A stretch of DNA of 16,706 nt. It comes from an uncultured Acidimicrobiia bacterium. Lineage in GTDB: Bacteria > Actinomycetota > Acidimicrobiia > IMCC26256 > CALEDW01. Made by a program: the position numbers and the translations under genes. Position 1 is the stretch's first letter. Each line of letters opens with the position of its first letter. The notes below the pieces were generated by a model. The model was not told the DNA's origin and ran no database searches. It saw only the letters and a list, made by a program, of their open reading frames with translations. This document shows, in pieces, positions 6,141-13,286 of the stretch. The stretch spans positions 1-16,706 of the forward strand of contig CALEDW010000063.1 of assembly GCA_937949585.1 (NCBI GenBank), written 5' to 3'.

Positions 6141-6767
6141 ATGGTGGACGTGACCCGTCACACGGTGAGCCGCCGGCAGGTGCTCGTCGGTGCGGCGCTC
6201 ACAGGCCTCGGTGTCGCCGCAGGGGTGTTCCGACCCGCCCGAAGCGGTGCGGCAACCTGTGACGGCACCTGCGGCACGCTCACCGCCTGGATGCTCGAGT
6301 CCGATTGGGGTGTACCCCGGGGCCCCAACGGCAAGACGCGGCTGCGCTCTCGGGCGTCGCGGCAGGCGGCGGCCCACCGCCTGGCCCGCAGTGCCGCCGA
6401 TGCCGAGCACATGAACCTCCATCGCTGCTCGTTCGCGCCGCCCCGACCCGTGCAGGTGTGCGAGCACCGCTTCCTCGCCGCCTGGGACCGCTACGCCCGG
6501 CCCTGGCGCAACCCGTGGAAGGGCGTGACCGTTCGCCTGCTCGACACCCGGTGGCTGCCGGCGGAGCTCGACCTGTGGAGCTGCCCGGCCTCCGAGGCCC
6601 CGGTGGTGCCGACGTCGACCCGCACCACCGGCCTGGCCGGTACGGGACTCGACCCGAGGGTGCCGCTGGCCCTCGGTGCCGGGGCGGTCGCCGGCGGCGT
6701 GCTGCTGGCCCGACCCCGGGGTGTGGCACACCACGACGTCGAGGGAGCCGCGACCACACCGGGCTGA
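6141..6767 (+). CDS. Unrecognised Tat-exported protein with LAGTG sortase-like C-terminal anchor
   Basis: This 208-aa protein has three visible parts. First, a twin-arginine signal: SRRQVLVG with R11-R12, a hydrophobic stretch at about 14-30, and a plausible cleavage near SGA|A (37/38). Second, a mature part with five cysteines (C40, C44, C96, C107, C148), rich in Arg and Trp, that matches no family I know. Third, a tail with LAGTG at 165-169, a hydrophobic segment at about 175-190 and RPR at 191-193. LAXTG is the motif attributed to actinobacterial class E sortases, so the protein is probably attached to the cell wall; a simple membrane anchor is the alternative. The ATG at 6141 has a GGAGG (6128-6132) 8 nt upstream, better than the in-frame ATG at 6126, which contains that site. 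It lies 68 bp before a redox gene pair, so a link to extracytoplasmic redox chemistry is possible but unproven. No sortase is in the window. Confidence 0.72.
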   Translation: MVDVTRHTVSRRQVLVGAALTGLGVAAGVFRPARSGAATCDGTCGTLTAWMLESDWGVPRGPNGKTRLRSRASRQAAAHRLARSAADAEHMNLHRCSFAPPRPVQVCEHRFLAAWDRYARPWRNPWKGVTVRLLDTRWLPAELDLWSCPASEAPVVPTSTRTTGLAGTGLDPRVPLALGAGAVAGGVLLARPRGVAHHDVEGAATTPG

Positions 6768-6821
6768 ACCGACGCGGGCGTGCTGCATCGCCTCGGCACC
6801 CGAACCGCCCGGGCACCGCCG

Positions 6822-6827
6822 TAGTCT
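6822..6827 (+). promoter_or_regulatory. Candidate -10 (TAGTCT) of the subunit 3/GMC operon, leaderless
   Basis: TAGTCT ends 8 nt before the GTG at 6836 and keeps the T-A-N3-T core. The geometry matches the other TANNNT-to-start arrangements in this window (1857, 9955, 14370). No convincing -35 is seen at the 17-bp distance (CCCGAA). Confidence 0.45.
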
Positions 6828-6835
6828 CCGGCGCC

Positions 6836-7417
6836 GTGACCGAACGGCGCAGCCACCGCTTCTTCGACGATGCGGCCTGGGCCGTCGTGGCCGCGGCCTG
6901 CGACCGGCTCATCCCCCCGGGCGACGGCCACCCCGGGGGTCGCGCGCTCGGATGTGCCGACTACATCGACGGGCTGCTCGGCGCCTTCGGCGACGACCCG
7001 CCCCGGATCTGGGCCGGCGGGCCGTTCTCCGGTCGGGCCGGCGGCGAGGCGGCCTTCGAACGGTTCTCGACCCTCTCACCACTCGAGGAGCTGGCCTGGC
7101 GGACCCGGATCGAGGGCTCACGGGGTCGGGCCGAGCGGGAGTGGGCGGGCCCGGTGCGGGGTTGGCAGGAGGTCTACCTGGAGGGGATCGCCGCCCTCGG
7201 CGACGATTTCTGTGCCTGCGGACCCGAGGAGCAGGACCGCCGCCTCGATGCGGTGCCGGAGCTGCGCGACTTGCTGTACGCGCACGCCTGCGAAGGTGCC
7301 TACGGCGCCCCCGAGTACGGGGGGAACCGCGACGGGGCCGGCTGGGCCGCGATCGGCTTCCCCGGCGACGTCCAGCCCCGCGGCTGGACCGACGCCGAGG
7401 TGCGCGGGGATGCCTGA
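6836..7417 (+). CDS. Gluconate 2-dehydrogenase subunit 3 family protein
   Basis: This 193-aa protein belongs to the subunit 3 family (PF13618) that accompanies GMC flavoprotein dehydrogenases. Visible signatures are AACDRLIPPGDGHPG at 20-34 and the C-terminal EGAYGAPEYGGNRDGAGWAAIGFPG at 153-177, of which YGGN-x3-GW-x3-GFPG is diagnostic. Known relatives often carry a Tat signal and help export or anchor the flavoprotein. This one begins directly with the fold (TERRSHRFFDDAAWAVV) and has no RR-plus-hydrophobic signal, so the complex is predicted cytoplasmic or attached in another way. The GTG at 6836 is chosen because it follows a TAGTCT -10 by 8 nt and no conserved sequence lies upstream. 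Its last 8 bases overlap the GMC gene start, so the two are translationally coupled. Electron acceptor and substrate are unknown. Confidence 0.88.
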   Translation: MTERRSHRFFDDAAWAVVAAACDRLIPPGDGHPGGRALGCADYIDGLLGAFGDDPPRIWAGGPFSGRAGGEAAFERFSTLSPLEELAWRTRIEGSRGRAEREWAGPVRGWQEVYLEGIAALGDDFCACGPEEQDRRLDAVPELRDLLYAHACEGAYGAPEYGGNRDGAGWAAIGFPGDVQPRGWTDAEVRGDA

Positions 7418-9086
7418 CCACGACTGCGACGTCGTGGTGATCGGCTCCGGGCCGGGAGGAGCCGCTGCGGCCCACGCCCTCACCGAGGCGGGCCGGACGG
7501 TGATCGTGCTCGAGAAAGGGCGCAACCACCTGCTGGCCGCAGAACCGCCGTTCGCTCCGCTCGGGCGGTTCTCCAACGACGAGATCAAGTTCACCCGCCG
7601 GTACTTCCTCGGCCCCGATCCGCTCCTGGAGCCGCGCACCTTCCGGCGCGACGCCGCCGACGGGGAGCACCTCGAGATCGGTGAGGTGAACACCGTGCCG
7701 TCCACGGTGGGCGGCGGCGGGGTGCACGCCGACGGCAAGCTCCCCCGGTTCCGGGAGACCGACTTCCGCCTGCGCAGCGAGCTCGGGGCCGTCGACGGTG
7801 CGCACCTCGTTGATTGGCCGGTCGGCTACGACGAGCTGGAGCCGTTCTACACCGAGGCCGAACGGCTGATCGGCGTCGCCGGCGACGCGGCGGCGAACCC
7901 GTACGCGTCGTGGCGCTCGGGTCCGTTCCCGATGCCACCCGGGCCCGACATGTACGTCGCCACGCTCGTCACCGCCGCGGCGAGACGGCTGGGCTACCAC
8001 CCCTACCCGGCACCGACGGGGGCGAACTCCGTGCCCTACGACGGACGGCCGGCGTGCAACAACTGCGGGTTCTGCGCCTGGTACGGATGCCCGATCGAGG
8101 CGAAAGGTGACCCGGTGGTGCCGCTGCGGAGGATGCTGGCCTCGGGGCGCGGTGCGTTGCGTGCGCAGGCCCACGTCACCGAGGTCCTGATCGCACCCGA
8201 CGGGCGGTCGGTTCGGGGCGTGCGCTACCTCGACGTGGACCGGCAGCCGCACACCGTGACGGCTCGGGCGGTGGTGCTCGCGGCCGGTGCGTTCGAGACG
8301 CCGCGCCTGCTGCTGCGCTGGGGCCTGGGCAACCCCGACATCGTGGGTCGGTTCCTCATGGTTCACACCCAGACCTTGGTCCTCGGGTTCTTCCGACACC
8401 GCCTCCACACCCACCGGGGGCGTTCGGTCACCCACCTCATGGACGACCCGATCGTCGGGGACGCCGCCTCGGCGGCGGCCGCCGCCGAGGCCGACCTGCC
8501 CGCCCTGCGGGGCGGGGTCGTGGAGGTCGGCGGGGCAGGCGGACCGGTGATGGAGGCACTGGCCCTGCCTCCCGGCCCCGCGCACGTCGAGGGAATGATG
8601 CGCTCCCACTTGCGGGACCGGCTCGCCGTGCTCACCATGCAGGGCGAGGACCTGCCCCAGGCCACGAACCGGGTGGACCTCGACCCCCGGGTCCGGGACG
8701 TGCACGGGTTCCCGGCCGGGCGCGTCACCTACCGGCCGCACCGCCACGAGCTCGTCACCGCCGAGCACTGGGCGCCGCGTCTCGAGGCGGTGCTGCGGAA
8801 GGCCGGCGCGACCGGAACGTTCTGGGTGAGCTCGCCCCCCGTCCCGGGGCATCCCAACGACCGTCCCGGGATGCGGGCGCCGTCGTCGCGCCACGTCATG
8901 GGCACGGCCCGCATGGGCCGCGACCCTGACGGCTCGGTGTTCGACCCGTGGCAACGGATGTGGGGGCTGGAGAACCTCGTGTGCTGCGACTCGTCGGTGT
9001 TCCCGACCGCCTCCGGCTACGGGCCGACGCTCACGCTGGTGGCGCTGGCGATCCGGGCCGCCCGGGCGTTGGCCTCCTCACTCTGA
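7410..9086 (+). CDS. GMC family FAD-dependent oxidoreductase (catalytic partner of subunit 3)
   Basis: This 558-aa flavoprotein opens with a dinucleotide-binding fold, VVVIGSGPGGAAAAHAL at 8-24, closed by E35 for the FAD ribose. ACNNCGFCAWYGCPIEAKGD at 215-234 gives the four-cysteine pattern C216, C219, C222, C227 common to bacterial GMC dehydrogenases of the gluconate/alcohol type. The second FAD strand is AVVLAAGAFETPRLLL at 287-302. The catalytic His is H495 in SSRHVMGTARMG, and the C-terminal DSSVFPTASGYGPTLTLVALAIRAA supplies the last active-site segment, where the usual Asn of the NPT-like motif is replaced by G-P-T. It probably oxidises an alcohol, sugar or sterol-like hydroxyl and passes electrons to a carrier, not O2. 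No export signal is seen. The start overlaps the upstream gene by 8 nt (ATGCCTGA). The 3' end overlaps the convergent desaturase by 70 bp. Confidence 0.92.
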   Translation: MPDHDCDVVVIGSGPGGAAAAHALTEAGRTVIVLEKGRNHLLAAEPPFAPLGRFSNDEIKFTRRYFLGPDPLLEPRTFRRDAADGEHLEIGEVNTVPSTVGGGGVHADGKLPRFRETDFRLRSELGAVDGAHLVDWPVGYDELEPFYTEAERLIGVAGDAAANPYASWRSGPFPMPPGPDMYVATLVTAAARRLGYHPYPAPTGANSVPYDGRPACNNCGFCAWYGCPIEAKGDPVVPLRRMLASGRGALRAQAHVTEVLIAPDGRSVRGVRYLDVDRQPHTVTARAVVLAAGAFETPRLLLRWGLGNPDIVGRFLMVHTQTLVLGFFRHRLHTHRGRSVTHLMDDPIVGDAASAAAAAEADLPALRGGVVEVGGAGGPVMEALALPPGPAHVEGMMRSHLRDRLAVLTMQGEDLPQATNRVDLDPRVRDVHGFPAGRVTYRPHRHELVTAEHWAPRLEAVLRKAGATGTFWVSSPPVPGHPNDRPGMRAPSSRHVMGTARMGRDPDGSVFDPWQRMWGLENLVCCDSSVFPTASGYGPTLTLVALAIRAARALASSL

Positions 9087-9955
9087 TCGGCCGTCGAGGT
9101 CGGCACGCTCCGCCGGGACCGTCCGGCCTCCAGCACCCGCCTCGGGGGGAGGCGCAGGTCACGGACGATCCCGAGGCGTTCCAGCACCCGCAACCCGTAC
9201 CAGGTGGGGTCGACCTCCCACCAGAAGAACCCCTGGCGGGCCGAGACCGGGTAGTGGTGGTGGTTGTTGTGCCATCCTTCACCGCCGGTGAGCAGTGCCA
9301 GCAGCATCGAGTTGCGGCTGGTGTCGGGCGTCTCGTAGCGGCGCCGACCGAACAGGTGCGCAGCCGAGTTCACCAGGAAGGTGGAGTGCCACAGCAGCAC
9401 CGTCGACCAGAAGAACCCCACGACGAGCCCGGCCCAGCCACCCACGGCGAACGCCGCCACCCCGAACACCCAGGGCGGGATCCAGTCGTGACGGTTCAGG
9501 AACCGCAGCTCGGGGAACCGGGCGAAGTCCCGGATCCGATCGAGGTCGGTGGGTCGGTGCTTGTCGGAGAGGATCCACCCGACGTGGCTCCACCAGAACC
9601 CCTGCCGGGGCGAGTGCAGGTCGGCGGGCGTGTCGGAGTACTGGTGGTGGCGACGGTGGTTCGCCGCCCACCACAGCACGCCCTTCTGCGCGCTGGCCTG
9701 GGCCATGAACGCGAACACGAACTGCCAGCCCCGGTTGAGCCGGAAACTGTGGTGGGAGAAGTACCGGTGGTAGCCGGCGGTCACGAAGAACGCCCGGGAG
9801 AAGAACAGCACCGCGGCGAGCAGCAGGGCCCGGGCGGGGACACCGGTGAGCAGTGCGGCGGCGCAGAGGGCGTGCACGCCCAGGAACGGCACCGCCGACG
9901 GCCAGTTCACCCGCTCGTCGGGGGCTCGGCGCAGGCGAGGGAGGGTACGCGGCAT
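9017..9955 (-). CDS. Acyl-CoA (stearoyl-CoA type) fatty acid desaturase
   Basis: This 312-aa membrane diiron desaturase carries the three histidine boxes of the delta-9 acyl-CoA desaturase family: HRYFSH at 63-68, HRRHH at 100-104 and HNNHH at 229-233, with the extra conserved H190 and H200. Hydrophobic helices at about 21-60 and 160-190 flank the boxes. It introduces a cis double bond into acyl-CoA or acyl-lipid using O2 and electrons from a reductase that is not encoded here. A GTG at 9958 would add one residue. ATG 9955 is preferred because the TAGGCT -10 at 9967-9962 ends 6 nt upstream of it, which suggests a leaderless mRNA. The last 23 codons plus stop (9017-9086) run antisense into the end of the GMC gene; that tail (after SVPTSTADQ) is Ala-rich and non-conserved in appearance. 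Confidence 0.92.
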   Translation of the reverse strand: MPRTLPRLRRAPDERVNWPSAVPFLGVHALCAAALLTGVPARALLLAAVLFFSRAFFVTAGYHRYFSHHSFRLNRGWQFVFAFMAQASAQKGVLWWAANHRRHHQYSDTPADLHSPRQGFWWSHVGWILSDKHRPTDLDRIRDFARFPELRFLNRHDWIPPWVFGVAAFAVGGWAGLVVGFFWSTVLLWHSTFLVNSAAHLFGRRRYETPDTSRNSMLLALLTGGEGWHNNHHHYPVSARQGFFWWEVDPTWYGLRVLERLGIVRDLRLPPRRVLEAGRSRRSVPTSTADQSEEANARAARIASATSVSVGP

Positions 9956-9961
9956 CACGCC

Positions 9962-9990
9962 AGCCTACCTACCGGTCGGTAGGGAAGCAA
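9962..9990 (-). promoter_or_regulatory. Promoter of the desaturase gene, probably leaderless
   Basis: On the minus strand, TTGCTT (9990-9985) and TAGGCT (9967-9962) are separated by exactly 17 bp, and the ATG at 9955 follows 6 nt after the -10. The -10 hexamer is identical to that of the oxidase gene at 1870-1865. A perfect palindrome fills the spacer, the arrangement expected for direct repression. Confidence 0.6.
9968..9983. promoter_or_regulatory. Operator-like palindrome in the desaturase promoter
   Basis: CCTACCG (9968-9974) and CGGTAGG (9977-9983) are perfect 7-bp arms around GT. The 16-bp site lies between the -10 and -35 of the desaturase promoter. TACCGxxCGGTA-type palindromes are typical of TetR-family repressors, and several lipid-desaturase genes in other bacteria are controlled by such repressors. 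The site is unlike the CTGAC-type sites at 1876-1945 and 14316-14351, so a different regulator, encoded elsewhere, is inferred. Confidence 0.65.
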
Positions 9991-10024
9991 CGTCGGGTGC
10001 GCCCGGGGGTGGCCCGGACGCGAA

Positions 10025-10052
10025 CCGGCCCCCGGGACGCGCCGGGGGCCGG
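10025..10052 (-). terminator. Strong hairpin downstream of the cold shock gene
   Basis: Perfect 11-bp arms CCGGCCCCCGG (10025-10035) and CCGGGGGCCGG (10042-10052) enclose a 6-nt loop. On the minus strand the hairpin begins 18 nt after the csp stop and separates csp from the desaturase promoter at 9962-9990. No T-run follows, which is usual for terminator stems in high-GC actinobacteria. Confidence 0.6.
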
Positions 10053-10070
10053 GTGCGACCGAAGTCCGGG

Positions 10071-10271
10071 TCAGATCAGCCGGACGTTCTGCGCCTCCTC
10101 GCCCTTGCGACCGGGGGCCACGTCGAACTCCACCCGCTGCCCCTCCTCGAGGGTCTTGTAGCCGCTCATCTGGATCTGGGAGAAGTGGACGAACACGTCG
10201 GGCTGACCTTCACGGGTAATGAAGCCGTAACCCTTCTCGCTGTTGAACCACTTGACGGTGCCTGTTGCCAT
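10071..10271 (-). CDS. Cold shock protein (single CSD)
   Basis: This 66-aa protein is one cold shock domain, the usual CspA-family size. It carries GTVKWFNSEKGYGFI at 4-18 with RNP1 (KGYGFI, 13-18) and RNP2 (VFVHF, 26-30), followed by LEEGQRVEFDV. It binds single-stranded RNA or DNA and melts mRNA structure; the copy may be constitutive or stress-induced. ATG 10271 opens the canonical MATGTVKWFN; an in-frame upstream extension to 10349 is rejected as Pro/Arg-rich and unlike the family. AGGT lies 4-7 nt upstream. A 142-bp gap separates it from the dehydrogenase gene at 10414, enough for its own promoter and a long 5' leader, as is common for csp genes. It appears unrelated to the catabolic operons around it. 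Confidence 0.96.
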   Translation of the reverse strand: MATGTVKWFNSEKGYGFITREGQPDVFVHFSQIQMSGYKTLEEGQRVEFDVAPGRKGEEAQNVRLI

Positions 10272-10413
10272 GTACCTGTGCTTTCTGTTCCGCGGCCCGG
10301 TCGGTCCCGGTGCCGGCTGATGGGGTGCGGGCCCACGTCGTCGTGCCACCCGTCGGCGGAATCGCCTGTGTGCACCGTAGCAGCCCGACCGCCTCCGCCG
10401 CAGGGGCCGACGG

Positions 10414-11547
10414 TCAGCGGGGCAGGCCGAGGAGGCGCTCCCCGACGATCGTGCGCTGGATCTCCGACGTCCCGCCGGCGATGGACGCGGCCCGGCTCCA
10501 CAGCCACCGTTTCGTCCAGCGGCCGGCGAGGGTGGCCTCGGGTCCGAGCACGTCGAGCGCGGTCGCCGACAGGTGCTGCGTGGCCTCCGTCCACACGAGC
10601 TTCGTCACCGACGACTCGGGCCCCGGCTCGATCCCTCGGCCGAGCCGGGACAGTGTCCGCCAGTTCGCGAGCCGGAGGAGCCGTACGAGCACGAAGGCCT
10701 CGGCGAGCGCTTCGGCCGTCTCGGGGTCCGCGAGACGGCCCCGCCGTTGCGCAAGCCGGTAGAGCTCGTCGAGGTAGGTCTCGTGCAGCACCTGCTCCTT
10801 GAACGGGAACGCGGTGCCGCGCTCGTGGGCCAGGGTCGTGTTGGCCACCGCCCACCCGGCCCCGGGCGCACCCACGAGGTGGTCGGTCGGGACGAACACC
10901 TCGTGGAGGAACACCTCGTTGAACTCGGCGTCGCCGGTGATCTGGCGCAACGGCCGGATCTCGACGCCGGGGGATCGCATGTCGACCACGAGGTAGGACA
11001 GGCCGCGGTGGCGGGGCGCGTCGGGGTCGGTGCGCACCAGCGCGAGGCCCCAGTGGGCGTACTGGGCGTAGCTCGTCCAGACCTTCTGCCCGCTCACCCG
11101 GAAGCCCCCCGGCACGGGTTCGGCCCGGGTGCGCAGGGAGGCCAGGTCGGAGCCGGCGTCCGGCTCGCTGAAGAGCTGGCACCACAGCTCGGAGGCGTCG
11201 AGGATGCCCGGGAGCCACCGTCGCCGCTGCTCTTCGGTGCCGTGGGCGAGGAGGGTGGGGCCGGCCAGGTTGATCCCCACCCGGTTGACGGGCTGGGGGG
11301 CACCGCAGCGGGCGTACTCCATCTGGAACAGAGCCACCTGCACCGGGGTGGCGTCCCGGCCGCCGTAGCGGGCCGGCCAGTGGATCCCCACCCAGCGGGC
11401 CTCGGCCAGCCGGGCCTGCCAGCGGCGGCCCCAGGCGATCTCCTCGTCGAGGTCGGCGAAGTCGGGCGGCGCCGGCGCGTTCGCCTCCAACCAGGCCCGG
11501 GCGTCGGCCGCGAAGGCCAGCTCGTCGGGACCGAACGCGAGGTCCAC
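10414..11547 (-). CDS. Acyl-CoA dehydrogenase (FadE-type, large catalytic subunit)
   Basis: This 377-aa protein has full acyl-CoA dehydrogenase architecture: N-terminal helices (1-120), beta domain with QLFSEPDAGSDLASL at 124-138 and GQKVWTSYAQYAHWGLALVRT at 153-173, then C-terminal helices ending IAGGTSEIQRTIVGERLLGLPR. Gly replaces the Glu that precedes GTSxIQR in the short/medium-chain type. The likely base is therefore E242 in LAHERGTAF, the position used by isovaleryl-CoA and long-chain dehydrogenases and by actinobacterial heteromeric FadEs. It oxidises an acyl-CoA to the 2-enoyl-CoA with FAD. GTG 11547 is preferred: it lies 11 nt after the ligase stop and directly precedes the conserved DLAFGPDELAF opening, while the open frame further upstream is antisense-like shadow inside the ligase. 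No small partner subunit adjoins it, unlike the pair at the left edge. Third gene of the SDR-ligase-dehydrogenase operon. Confidence 0.93.
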   Translation of the reverse strand: MDLAFGPDELAFAADARAWLEANAPAPPDFADLDEEIAWGRRWQARLAEARWVGIHWPARYGGRDATPVQVALFQMEYARCGAPQPVNRVGINLAGPTLLAHGTEEQRRRWLPGILDASELWCQLFSEPDAGSDLASLRTRAEPVPGGFRVSGQKVWTSYAQYAHWGLALVRTDPDAPRHRGLSYLVVDMRSPGVEIRPLRQITGDAEFNEVFLHEVFVPTDHLVGAPGAGWAVANTTLAHERGTAFPFKEQVLHETYLDELYRLAQRRGRLADPETAEALAEAFVLVRLLRLANWRTLSRLGRGIEPGPESSVTKLVWTEATQHLSATALDVLGPEATLAGRWTKRWLWSRAASIAGGTSEIQRTIVGERLLGLPR

Positions 11548-11558
11548 CCCGGAGACCC

Positions 11559-13271
11559 TCAGAGGTCCCAGTCGGCGAGCCGGCCGGCGGCGGCGAACGC
11601 ATCGGCCAGGCGCGCCTCGTCGTCCTCGGTGAAAGGCCGGAACGCGTCCGCCCCGCGGTCGCGCACCCAGACCTGGTCGCCGCGGCAGCGGTCGCGCCGC
11701 CACTTCTCGTGCACCAGGGTCCGCTTCACCACCTTGAACGTGCCGGTCGTGGGCACCTCGGCGAGGATCCGCACGAAGCGGGGGCGCCACTTCGGCCCGA
11801 GGTCGGCCTGGGCGTCGAGCCAAGCCGCGAAGGCCGCCCCGTCGAAGGTCGCGCCCTCGGCCAGGACCAGGCCGGCCATCACCGCGTCGCCGGCCTGCGG
11901 GTCGGGCACGCCGTACACCGCGGCGAGCAGCACGTCCGGATGGCGGCGCAGCGCCTCCTCGATCGGGGCGGCGGCGAAGTTCTCCCCGTCGACGCGCAGC
12001 CAGTCGGCCGTACGACCGGCGAAGTAGAGGTAGCCGTCCTCGTCCAGGTAGCCGAGGTCGCCCGACCAGTACCACCCGAACCGGGTGGCCCGGGCCGTGG
12101 CCTCCGGGTTGTTGTAGTAGCCCTCGAAGGGCCCAGCCCCCGCGGTGTTCACGATCTCGCCGACGCACTCGGAGGCGTTCAGGAGCCGGCCGTCGGGCGA
12201 GAACCTGGCCCGAGGCCGCTCCCGGCCCTCCTCGTCGACGATGCGCACCTCCGGCCCCGCCCGGCCCAGCGCCCCCGGGCGCGCCGGGGCGTCACGGTTC
12301 ACCGCCACGCCGCCCTCGGTCGCGCCGTAGGCGTCGATCACCCGGACACCGAAGCGCCGGCCGAACTCCTCCACCACGCCCGGCGATCCCTCGTTGCCGA
12401 ACGCGACCCGCAGCGGGTTGTCGGCATCGTCGGGACGGGCCGGCGTGGCGAGCAGGTAGGCGAGCGGCTTCCCCGTGTACCCGAAGTAGGTGACGCCGTA
12501 TCGGCGCACGTCGGCGAGCCAGCGCGAGGCCGAGAAACGGGGGACGAGGGCGACCGAGGCGCCGCGCACCAGCGAGGGCATCCAGCCGACGACGATCGCG
12601 TTCGAGTGGAACAGCGGCATGCACAGGTAGCCGACGTCGTCCGGTCCGATGTCCATGATCATGGCCATGCGGTTGCCGCTCACCAACAGCCGGCGCTGCG
12701 AGCAGATCACCGCCTTCGGGGCATCGGAGGTGCCGCTGGTGAAGATGAGGGCCCAGGTGGCACCCACGTCGGGATCCCCACCGGGGTCGTCGGCGGTGCA
12801 CCCCTCCAGCTCCGCATCCCAGCTCTCCCCCACCACCAGCACCGGCGGCATCCGGTCGGCCATCGGGGCCAGCAGCGGCAGGTGCCGGGGTTCGGTCACC
12901 ACGAGCCCGCAGTCCGTGTGCGAAACGTCGCGCAGCAGGTGCACGTCGCGGCGGGTGTGGTTGAGGCCGACCACCGCGGCGCCGCACAGCGCGGCGCCGC
13001 CGAAGAGGAAGAGGTACTCGGGCCGGTTGTCGAGGAGGACGCCGACGTGCGGGGGGCGCCCCGGCGGCAGGTGTGCCCGCAACAGCTGCGCGACCCGGCA
13101 CGACTCGCGGTACAGGTCGGCGTGGGTCCAGACCCGGTCGCCGTCGCGGACCGCCGGGCGGTCGCGCCGCTCCGGATCGGCGGCGTTGGCGCGCAGCAGG
13201 GCGGCGGCGTTCCGGGCGGGGAGCGGCGCCTGCCCGGGAGCCGGGATCGAGGGAGCACCTCCGGTGGTCAC
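11559..13271 (-). CDS. Acyl-CoA ligase, FadD/FATP-type AMP-forming
   Basis: This 570-aa adenylate-forming enzyme makes an acyl-adenylate and then the CoA thioester. The P-loop is IFTSGTSDAPKAV at 176-188, with SDAP where TGxP is usual. Other motifs are MPLFHSNAIVVGW at 218-230, the A5 motif YGATEGG at 315-321, YWSGDLGYLDEDGYLYFAGR at 401-420 (D405 and R420 contact ATP ribose), and the C-terminal GTFKVVKRTL (K513/K516). The linker DWLRVDGENFAAAPIE and the extended C-terminus (FRPFTEDD) resemble FATP-like FadDs such as mycobacterial FadD6 and FadD17; these act on long-chain or steroid side-chain acids. Exact substrate is inference. GTG 13271 lies 15 nt after the SDR stop; a stronger ribosome site is not seen (GAGG ends 13 nt upstream), suggesting coupled translation. 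Middle gene of the operon. Confidence 0.93.
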   Translation of the reverse strand: MTTGGAPSIPAPGQAPLPARNAAALLRANAADPERRDRPAVRDGDRVWTHADLYRESCRVAQLLRAHLPPGRPPHVGVLLDNRPEYLFLFGGAALCGAAVVGLNHTRRDVHLLRDVSHTDCGLVVTEPRHLPLLAPMADRMPPVLVVGESWDAELEGCTADDPGGDPDVGATWALIFTSGTSDAPKAVICSQRRLLVSGNRMAMIMDIGPDDVGYLCMPLFHSNAIVVGWMPSLVRGASVALVPRFSASRWLADVRRYGVTYFGYTGKPLAYLLATPARPDDADNPLRVAFGNEGSPGVVEEFGRRFGVRVIDAYGATEGGVAVNRDAPARPGALGRAGPEVRIVDEEGRERPRARFSPDGRLLNASECVGEIVNTAGAGPFEGYYNNPEATARATRFGWYWSGDLGYLDEDGYLYFAGRTADWLRVDGENFAAAPIEEALRRHPDVLLAAVYGVPDPQAGDAVMAGLVLAEGATFDGAAFAAWLDAQADLGPKWRPRFVRILAEVPTTGTFKVVKRTLVHEKWRRDRCRGDQVWVRDRGADAFRPFTEDDEARLADAFAAAGRLADWDL

Positions 13272-13286
13272 GAGGCCCGATGCACC

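Noticed and set aside
5885..6262. Small plus-strand frame in the hyuA downstream gap (MVRELSLKFG...)
   Set aside because: Covers the hairpin region and then overlaps the Tat-signal gene in another frame; Gly/Arg/Pro-rich with no ribosome site or motif.
6909..8954. 681-aa minus-strand open frame opposite the GMC gene
   Set aside because: Composition typical of antisense frames in high-GC DNA and no conserved motif.
10272..10349. N-terminal extension of the cold shock protein
   Set aside because: The extension is Pro/Arg-rich, and the family begins at MATGTVKWFN, so ATG 10271 is the start.
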